Below are positions 1 to 6,100 of a stretch of 9,117 nucleotides of DNA, piece by piece. Position numbers and translations under genes: made by a program. Positions within the stretch are counted from its first letter, which is position 1. The number at the start of each line of letters is the position of its first letter. The stretch is from Mariprofundaceae bacterium (GTDB lineage Bacteria > Pseudomonadota > Zetaproteobacteria > Mariprofundales > Mariprofundaceae), in NCBI GenBank assembly GCA_027075825.1, contig JALSZZ010000256.1:1-9117 (forward strand), written 5' to 3'. A model generated the notes under the pieces. It did no database searches, had not been told where the DNA came from, and saw only the letters and a program-made list of their open reading frames with translations.

Positions 1-839
1 GACTGGCACGCCGCCTGTGCAAACACTGCAAGCGCAAGGAACCTGTACCGGAGGGAGTCGCTGAGCGCTTTGGCTTCCCCGAAGGCTTTGAATTATACGT
101 TCCTGTTGGTTGCAAGGAGTGCATGAATATTGGCTACAAAGGGCGTGTTGGTGTGCATGAAGTACTGTATGTATCATCTCGCATCAGCGAGATGATTGCC
201 CGGCGCGCTACAGACCATGATCTGGCTGTTGCTGCTCGCGAAGAACATATGTATGCTCTTTTTGAAGATGGCCTGAACAAGGCGCTGATGGGCATTACCA
301 GCATGGATGAGGTGTTGCGCAACTCGTTACCACTGGAAGATTTTAATCTGGCCGAGCGTCTTAAGGAAGATGGCACGCTGATGTCGCTTGGCGATTTTCA
401 GGCTGCAGCAACAGCCGCCTTAAGCAGCAAGAAAACGACATCCGATAAAAAAACCATTCTGGTGGTTGATGATTCCAAAAGTATCCGTAATCTGGTGCGT
501 TTTGTTCTGCAATCGGAAGGCTATGAAGTAATCGAGGCAGAAGACGGGCAGCAGGGCTGGGATACCGTGCAGCGCATGGGATCCGGGATTGACCTGGTGC
601 TTACCGACTATGAGATGCCTAATATGACAGGGCCGGAGCTGGTAACAGCCATTCGTGAGAGGAAAAAGTATGATGGCCTTGCCGTTGTCATGCTAACTTC
701 GCGTCGCGATGAAGACGATGAAGTACTGGGCCTGGAATCCGGTGCTGATGACTATATTTTCAAACCGCTGGAGCCAATGAAATTGCAAGCCAGGGTACGC
801 AAGATTCTGAAAATGTATGACCGCATTCTCAACGCCTGA
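1..839 (+). CDS. Type IV pilus/type II secretion ATPase (PilB/GspE family), C-terminal part, fused to a receiver (REC) domain; 5' end outside window
   Basis: The frame is open from the left edge (first full codon at base 3) to TGA at 837-839, giving about 278 visible residues. The first part is the C-terminal end of a PilB/GspE hexameric ATPase, which powers pilus assembly or type II secretion at the inner membrane. It shows the family's zinc-binding Cys pairs, CKHC (18-29) and CKEC (111-122), then GYKGRVGVHEVL and the terminal GITSMDEVLR. The Walker motifs must lie upstream. After a linker of about 35 residues comes a complete REC domain (about 444-830). Its acidic pair is at 468-473, the phosphoacceptor Asp in LTDYEMP at 606-608, the switch Thr at 696-698 and the Lys of FKP at 762-764, so it should accept phosphate. 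An ATG at 123 lies inside the zinc motif and is not the start. The fusion is continuous, with no frameshift. PilB and GspE cannot be told apart from this part; the Pil-Chp-like neighbours favour a pilus role. Confidence 0.93.
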   Translation, partial: LARRLCKHCKRKEPVPEGVAERFGFPEGFELYVPVGCKECMNIGYKGRVGVHEVLYVSSRISEMIARRATDHDLAVAAREEHMYALFEDGLNKALMGITSMDEVLRNSLPLEDFNLAERLKEDGTLMSLGDFQAAATAALSSKKTTSDKKTILVVDDSKSIRNLVRFVLQSEGYEVIEAEDGQQGWDTVQRMGSGIDLVLTDYEMPNMTGPELVTAIRERKKYDGLAVVMLTSRRDEDDEVLGLESGADDYIFKPLEPMKLQARVRKILKMYDRILNA

Positions 840-844
840 AGGAG
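839..844 (+). promoter_or_regulatory. Ribosome binding site of the cheW-like gene, overlapping the upstream stop codon
   Basis: AAGGAG sits six bases before the ATG at 851, and its first A is the last base of the ATPase-REC stop codon. This near-consensus Shine-Dalgarno and the 11-base gene gap suggest one transcript and translational coupling of the ATPase-REC and CheW genes. Confidence 0.8.
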
Positions 845-850
845 ATTTCC

Positions 851-1339
851 ATGACTGAATCAGCAACGACAGACAATCAACACAGCGATGAAGCGCAGCA
901 GTCTGCTGATGAGGCGGCGCTGGAACTGATTGATTATGAAGAAGTCATGATGGTACATATGGGCGAGCATCGGTTTCTGGTTCAGGTAAGTGAGGCAGAG
1001 GAGGTAGTTCGCCCTCAGGTGTTAACCGCTGTCCCCATGGCACCGGGTCATTTGTTGGGGGTTTGCAATGTTCATGGTCTGGTGGTGTGTATTGTTGATC
1101 TGCCGAAGGTATTAAACCTGAAGGTAAAGGAGACTGACTGCCCTGCTGATCGCCAGCGTTTTGTGCTGTATAAACACCCCCGTATGAAAGTGGGAATGAA
1201 AGTCGATGAGGTCAGTCAGGTATTTCAGGTTCGGAAAGATCGTTTACCCGTCAGTGATGGTCAACATATGATCAAGGGAACGATAGAGATTGATGGCAAC
1301 AGTTATCGCCTGCTTGATTTGCATGTCATGTTCCAGTGA
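851..1339 (+). CDS. CheW-like chemotaxis adaptor (PilI-like)
   Basis: This 162-residue protein has an acidic, probably disordered N-terminus (residues 1-28) and one CheW domain (about 30-162). CheW proteins are cytoplasmic adaptors that join chemoreceptors to the P5 domain of CheA in the signalling array. The family pattern is visible in HRFLVQVSEAEEVV, then LLGVCNVHGLVVCIVDL (68-84), then a C-terminal half ending DGNSYRLLDL. The usual NLRG turn reads NVHG (73-76), so the customary Arg is His75. The start is set by the strong AAGGAG at 839-844. Its place between the ATPase-REC and MCP genes matches PilI in Pil-Chp clusters (pilG-H-I-J-K-chpA), so I infer it couples the downstream receptor to the downstream CheA. 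It is shorter than a CheV and has no receiver of its own. Confidence 0.92.
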   Translation: MTESATTDNQHSDEAQQSADEAALELIDYEEVMMVHMGEHRFLVQVSEAEEVVRPQVLTAVPMAPGHLLGVCNVHGLVVCIVDLPKVLNLKVKETDCPADRQRFVLYKHPRMKVGMKVDEVSQVFQVRKDRLPVSDGQHMIKGTIEIDGNSYRLLDLHVMFQ

Positions 1340-1365
1340 GTGAAGACGCAGCAGACAGGTAGCCG

Positions 1366-1382
1366 TAACCTGTTTCAGGTTA
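1366..1382. repeat. Perfect inverted repeat, 7-base arms with a 3-base centre
   Basis: TAACCTG-TTT-CAGGTTA lies 26 bases after the cheW-like stop codon. In RNA it would form a tight seven-pair hairpin. The stem is only moderately GC-rich and no run of T follows, so it does not qualify as an intrinsic terminator. It could be an mRNA-end or processing structure, or an operator. Confidence 0.5.
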
Positions 1383-1531
1383 TTATGCTTGCATGAGCGT
1401 TTGTTTATGTCAGGCTTGCATCCCCCGTTGACTGCTGTTTTTCGGAAGTGGCTCAGGGTGAGCGTATCTTGTCGTATCGGTAAGTGGCTTGTGAACAAAA
1501 GGAGAGGAGTGTCAACCAGCTATCGGATGAC

Positions 1532-1544
1532 ACAGACCGTCTGT
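1532..1544. repeat. 13-base palindrome, possible protein-binding site
   Basis: ACAGAC-C-GTCTGT is a perfect dyad about 100 bases before the MCP start codon. The one-base centre is too small for an RNA loop, so if it has a role it is more likely a dimeric DNA-binding site than a hairpin. A partial half-site CAGAC recurs at 1556-1560. No regulator is assigned. Confidence 0.35.
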
Positions 1545-1628
1545 AACCATGGCCTCAGACTGTGATTGTCAGCTGGGGAATCCGGCATGGATGGTAAAAA
1601 CGGGTGTGAACACCTTTGGTTTGACATT

Positions 1629-1632
1629 GGAG
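1629..1632 (+). promoter_or_regulatory. Ribosome binding site of the MCP gene
   Basis: GGAG lies nine bases before the ATG at 1642. A second purine stretch, AGAGGA at 1634-1639, is only two bases from the ATG and is probably too close to be the main site. Together they support ATG 1642 as the start, and so the short basic N-terminus before the first TM segment. Confidence 0.6.
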
Positions 1633-1641
1633 TAGAGGATT

Positions 1642-3111
1642 ATGGCAAAAACACCGAACAAGAAAAAGGTGAAAAAGGTCCACGGACTAAAATTCCTTTC
1701 AACGCGAAACATGCTTCTTTCCATTGTTTCGTTTGCAGTACTGATCATCATACTTGGCGGCGCTTTTGCCACAGCCAACTCTCAGGTGAAAGATCTGGGC
1801 AAACTCAATGAACAACGTGTGATACTGGAACACTTCAAGTCCACGTTATCCAATATTCTGCTACCGCTGAATGACTTTGTTTTGACTTCCAATAAGGAAG
1901 ATATCCCCAAGGTCAAGGCTGCCACCGCAGAATTCACCAAAATTTCCAATCAGGTTCAGCAAATGCCTGGTCTTAGCGACAACTCCAGGGCCAAACTCAA
2001 AGAAGTCAATGATTTGATGAAAGAGGTCATGCAGCTGGCCAACGATATTACCGGCGGTACCATCCCGATGAGTATGGCGGGCAATATGTCGATTGTTGCC
2101 CAGAATCTGGTGTTTGTATCCCAGACCAAGCTGAATGCGATTTCTTCACAAATGCAGAAATTGCTGAAACAGCAAACGGAGGAAAAACAAACGGCCATGC
2201 AACGCACTGTGTTCATTGTGATGGGCGTGGTGGTGCTGATCGGAATTTTCATGATTTATCTTAACTTCAGTTTCTCCCGTACGCTTTCCGGTAATATTGC
2301 CCGTGTGGCAGACAGTGTGACGAATGCGGCAACTGAAATTCTCCATTCGGCGGATCAGCAGGCCACAGCCTCTGATACGCAGGCCAGAGCTGTGGCGGGT
2401 GTAACATCGGAACTGGAAGAAGTATCGGAAGCAGCGAAGAAAATCGCGACGACGGCCAACAGCGTGGAGCGGGTAGCCAATGCCACAGCACAATCGGCGA
2501 AAGATGGTTCCAGTGCGGTGAACGAAGCGATTGGTTATATGGATCGTATCCGTCAGGAAGTGAACACCATTGCCGATAAAGTGACGGATGCCAGCCGCAA
2601 GGCAGAGCAGATTCTCGAATCCATTGACTCCATTCAGGAAATCGCTGATGAAACCCACTTGCTGGCGTTGAACGCCTCGATCGAGTCGGCGGCTGCCGGT
2701 GAGTTTGGCAAGCGATTTGCGGTGGTTGCCGGTGAGGTGCGTCGCCTTTCTGAACGTGCCCGTGACTTCACGACTGAAATCCAGTCGGTGGTTGATGAGG
2801 TGCATAAATCAACGCATGAATCCATGGAAGTAACCCAGCGAGGCCTGGAAGAAGTGGCCAAGGGTGTGGAAATTGCCCTGCGTGCCGGTGTGGCGCTGGA
2901 AAAAATGCAGAGCATGTCCAACAAATCCAGCCAGGCCATTCAGACTATTGCCAAGGCAACCAGTCGTCAGGATGAGACTTCCCAGGAATTCGTGCTGACC
3001 ATGCGCCAGATTTCCGAATTGCTGAAAGACTCGGCTTCGCAAATGCAGGCATCGCGTGAGGCGGCCAACCGCATGAATGCTGCTGCTGAGGATTTGCAGA
3101 AACTTCTCTGA
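1642..3111 (+). CDS. Methyl-accepting chemotaxis protein (PilJ-like position), two TM segments, no evident HAMP
   Basis: This 489-residue inner-membrane chemoreceptor starts with a very basic tail (residues 1-18), followed by TM1 (about 24-45), a helical periplasmic sensor of about 145 residues (46-188) and TM2 (about 190-210). The long signalling hairpin follows almost at once. The Pro-containing start of a HAMP domain is not visible. The hairpin tip is clear: IADETHLLALNASIESAA (334-351), then GEFGKRFAVVAGEVRRL (353-369). At this tip, Ala351 sits where E. coli Tsr has Arg388, a residue in receptor trimer contacts. The protein ends LQKLL, with no NWETF-like CheR-docking pentapeptide. Its position between cheW and cheA matches pilJ of P. 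aeruginosa, but this protein is shorter than PilJ and lacks PilJ's usual HAMP, so I give no symbol. The ligand is unknown. Confidence 0.93.
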   Translation: MAKTPNKKKVKKVHGLKFLSTRNMLLSIVSFAVLIIILGGAFATANSQVKDLGKLNEQRVILEHFKSTLSNILLPLNDFVLTSNKEDIPKVKAATAEFTKISNQVQQMPGLSDNSRAKLKEVNDLMKEVMQLANDITGGTIPMSMAGNMSIVAQNLVFVSQTKLNAISSQMQKLLKQQTEEKQTAMQRTVFIVMGVVVLIGIFMIYLNFSFSRTLSGNIARVADSVTNAATEILHSADQQATASDTQARAVAGVTSELEEVSEAAKKIATTANSVERVANATAQSAKDGSSAVNEAIGYMDRIRQEVNTIADKVTDASRKAEQILESIDSIQEIADETHLLALNASIESAAAGEFGKRFAVVAGEVRRLSERARDFTTEIQSVVDEVHKSTHESMEVTQRGLEEVAKGVEIALRAGVALEKMQSMSNKSSQAIQTIAKATSRQDETSQEFVLTMRQISELLKDSASQMQASREAANRMNAAAEDLQKLL

Positions 3112-3133
3112 TCTTGTTTTGCACCATCGGGCG

Positions 3134-3168
3134 GCAGCGGCGCTCCATGCCGGAGTGTCGCATGCTGC
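3134..3168 (+). other. Imperfect GC-rich hairpin between the MCP and cheA genes
   Basis: In the 78-base gap, GCAGC (3134-3138) pairs with GCTGC (3164-3168), GCG (3140-3142) with CGC (3159-3161), and CTCC (3143-3146) with GGAG (3152-3155), around a five-base loop. Small internal loops separate the stems. No T tract follows, so it is not a classical terminator. It ends 9 bases before the cheA Shine-Dalgarno stretch and could be a partial attenuator or an mRNA-stabilising or processing structure that sets receptor-to-kinase ratios. The pairing is read from sequence; the role is guesswork. Confidence 0.45.
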
Positions 3169-3177
3169 TATCACGCC

Positions 3178-3186
3178 AAGGGGGAG
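3178..3186 (+). promoter_or_regulatory. Ribosome binding site of the hybrid cheA gene
   Basis: AAGGGGGAG ends three bases before the ATG at 3190; its AAGG part is eight bases away. It is the only good purine stretch in the gap. It fits ATG 3190 as the start, which gives a complete Hpt domain starting within the first ten residues. Confidence 0.7.
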
Positions 3187-3189
3187 CTG

Positions 3190-6100
3190 ATGTCTGGTTT
3201 TGACCTGTCCAATTTTCTGGCCGCATTCTTTGATGAAGCCCGCGATCGCCTCGTTTCGATCAATCGCGGACTCGTCGAGTTTGAATCCGAAACCATTGAT
3301 GATGACGGGCTTGTGGCATTGCGACGCGATGCTCATACCATCAAAGGCTCGGCTCTGATGCTTGGTGTCACCGATGTCGGTGGTGTAGCGCATCTTTTTG
3401 AGGATGCGATGGAAAACCTGATCCAGCATCCTGAATTACGCGTCCCGCGTATGACCCAGTTCCTTTATGATTTACATGATCTTCTTGATGAACGCCTGGA
3501 AGAAGTCGATACCGAACCTCGTCTTGATGCCAAAAAACTGCGCGAAGACTATGAGCTGTTGCTTCATGAAGTTCGCGCTGGCGGAGGCGCTGCTGAAGAA
3601 CAGCCAGATGCAGCGAAACAGGAACCATCGCTGATTGGCGCTGATGAAGCTGCCTCCTGGAAAGAGCATATGGACGCGGATCGCGCTGCTGCGGAGTCTG
3701 AAGCGGCTGCAACAGAAGCAGCCCCGGAAGTTGATATTGAAGCCATGATGCCAGAGGGGATGTTTGTCGAGGATCCTGCCAATGAGATGCTGACTGCCGC
3801 CGCTGCAGAAGTTGAGGAAACAGAACCTGCTCAGGCCAGCAAAACAACGTCAGTCATGGCAAGTGAAGAACCCTCTGAGCATGACATGGCATCATCTGTA
3901 GCACAGGAAGATGAGATACCTGACGAATTTGCCATTGAAGACGATGGCGACATTGAAGAAGATGCTGATATTCTTTCTTTTGGTGATCTGGAAGATTCTT
4001 TCAGTGATAGTGACGTTCAATCCTTGTTGGGCGATTCGTCTGATCTGTTTGTTTACGGTGAGACGGTCGAAAGTGAAGTCTCCACAGAACATGATTCGTT
4101 GCTGACAGAGGCAGCTGACATCAGCGCTGATGCCCGGGACGAAACGGATGAAGAGCAGAAAAGCGATCATGTAGTTACTGAAGAAGCTTCCCGGCAGGCA
4201 GAGGAACGGCAAAAAGCCAGTATCGCAGCGCGCAGGGAAGCTGAACTTCAGGCTGCCAGAGCAGAACTTGAGGCCGAAGAGGCAGCCAGAAAAGCAGCCG
4301 AAGCGAAGGCCGCAGAAGAACAGCGAAAGGCTGAGGAAGCAGCCCGGGCAGAGGCACAGCGTCAGGCCGAAGAGACAGCCAGAAAAGCAGCCGAAGCGAA
4401 GGCCGCAGAAGAACAGCGAAAAGCTGAAGAAGCAGCCCGGGCAGAGGCTCAGCGTCAGGCCGAAGAGACAGCCAGAAAAGCAGCCGAAGCGAAGGCCGCA
4501 GAAGAACAGCGAAAGGCTGAGGAAGCGGCCCGGGCAGAGGCACAGCGTCAGGCCGAAGAGACAGCCGGAAAAGCAGCCGAAGCGAAGGCCACAGAAGAAC
4601 AGCGAAAGGCTGAGAAAGCAGCAAAAAAAGCAAGAGAAGAAGCCAGGGAAAAAGCCCGTCGGCAGGCATTGGCTGACGAAGTTTCCCGCCGAAAACAGGA
4701 AACAGCGACCCTCCAGCAACAAAAAGAATCTGGCACTGATCAGCAGCAACATCACCAGCAGCCTGAAACAGGCCAGGAACATATCGAGCGTTTTCGTCCG
4801 CAGCCTGCTGTGGCTGAAGGTGCGGCCAGAAAATCTTCGGGTCAGCGTCAGGCATCGGGACGCTTCTTGCGTGTGGATGCCGCACGTCTGGAAGAACTAT
4901 CCAGCTATGTGGTTGAACTGAGTACTGAAAGCTCTCGCGGTGAGGAACAGGAACATCAGTTTCACGAGTTGCAACGGGAGTTCCGCGAATTGCGCATGAA
5001 ATGGCGTGATCTTGAGCATGGCATGGGTCAGATGTCGGCTGAGGAACAGGCCAGCCTGATGCAATCCATGCATCGCTCTTTTGAGCGTGGTTTGCGAGGC
5101 ATGTCGCGTTACGCCGAAACGCAGCGTTTCGCCCAGCTTCGTAGTGAAATGATGCTTAAGGAGTTGCGTGACCAGGTTTTGTCGCTGATGCTGCGGCCGC
5201 TGGATACGATTTTTTCCACTTTTCCGCGTGCCGTTCGTGATGTCGCGGTCAAGCTCGGAAAACGCGTGAAACTGGTCGTTGATGGAAGCGATACAGAAAT
5301 TGATCAGGGCATTGCCGAAGCCCTGGTGGAGCCACTGGTGCATTTGCTGAATAACGCGGTTTCACATGGTATTGAAATGCCGGATGAACGTATCAGAGCA
5401 GGTAAGCCAGCGGTGGCCCAGGTGTCGATTATCGCTCGTCAGAGTGGTAGTGAAATTCATATTGAGGTGGTTGATGACGGACGAGGGCTTGATGTTGATC
5501 TGATCAAGGCAACAGCGGTGGAGCGTGGTGTAACAACGCAGGTCGAGGCCGATGAAATGGATTCAGCGGAATTGCTGGAAATGATTTTCCGTCCCGGTTT
5601 TTCCACCAAAAAAGAAGTCTCGGATGTTTCAGGCCGTGGTATCGGTATGAATATTGTGCAGGATACCGTGCGTCGCCTGACAGGTTCGATTCGTATTGAT
5701 TCGGAAAAAGGCCAGGGCACGCGCTTTATGCTGTCGTTGCCTGTTAGTATCGCGGTGCAACATGCACTGGTCTTCCGCATGGCCAGTCAACGTTTTGGCA
5801 TGCTGATTCACCTGATTGAACAAATTGTGCCGCTGGCTAATCAGAAAGTGGAGAAAGGTCAGGGCGGCAAGGATTTCATGCAGTATGGTTACCATCAGGT
5901 GGCACTTGTGGATATGCGCAAAATGCTTGCAGGTGACGACGATGCTGCTGCTGATATCTCTGACCATCCCTATGTGATTATTGCAGAACATATCGAAGGT
6001 TTCGTCGGCATTGTTGTGGATGAAATGTATGACGAAATGGAAATCGTGGTGCGCGATCTTGATCCTTACATCAAACGTTATCAACCCCAGGGACTGATGG

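Larger units (their letters stand above)
1340..1641. other. 302-base intergenic region between cheW and the MCP gene
   Basis: I found no credible gene here. It holds a 17-base dyad at 1366-1382, an 8-base direct repeat GCTTGCAT (1387-1394 and 1414-1421), a 13-base palindrome at 1532-1544, and a short dyad GGTGT-GA-ACACC at 1603-1614. No sigma-70 promoter with acceptable spacing, no intrinsic terminator with a T tract, and no known riboswitch consensus is visible. A TTGACA at 1621-1626 is too close to the MCP start to act as its -35 box. The purine-rich GGAGAGGAG at 1501-1509 has no suitable start codon after it. The length is unusual for a Pil-Chp-type operon and could hold a second promoter or a structured leader for the receptor gene. 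Confidence 0.6.

Noticed and set aside
1366..1382. Intrinsic terminator after the cheW-like gene
   Set aside because: The hairpin is perfect but only moderately GC-rich and is followed by TTATGCTTGC rather than a run of T, so termination is not supported.
1449..1463. Sigma-54-like GG-N10-GC element (GG 1450-1451, GC 1462-1463)
   Set aside because: The -24 part reads TGGCTC rather than TGGCAC and the -12 part lacks TT before GC. The bare GG/GC spacing is expected by chance in a few hundred bases.
1509..1565. Possible small gene starting GTG 1509 after GGAGAGGAG
   Set aside because: The purine stretch runs directly into the GTG, leaving no spacing, and the product would be only about 18 residues with no recognisable feature.
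1621..1626. TTGACA as a -35 box for the MCP gene
   Set aside because: A -10 box at normal spacing would fall inside the coding region after ATG 1642, and no suitable hexamer is present.
1566..1811. 81-codon plus-strand frame overlapping the start of the MCP gene
   Set aside because: It is out of frame with the MCP, which has the TM segments, tip motif and its own ribosome binding site; the alternative peptide shows nothing recognisable.
2146..2805. 219-codon open frame on the minus strand across the MCP gene
   Set aside because: Its His/Arg-rich translation shows no family motif, it has no gene context, and it lies wholly inside the well-supported MCP coding region.
3892..4921. Long open frames on the minus strand (3892-4782 and 4175-4885) and in another plus frame (4268-4921) over the cheA repeat
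   Set aside because: They are open because the 93-base repeat contains no stop in several frames. The proteins are low-complexity echoes of the repeat (Leu/Phe/Cys/Gly or Arg/Pro/Gln-rich) with no domain, and they overlap a clear CheA reading frame.
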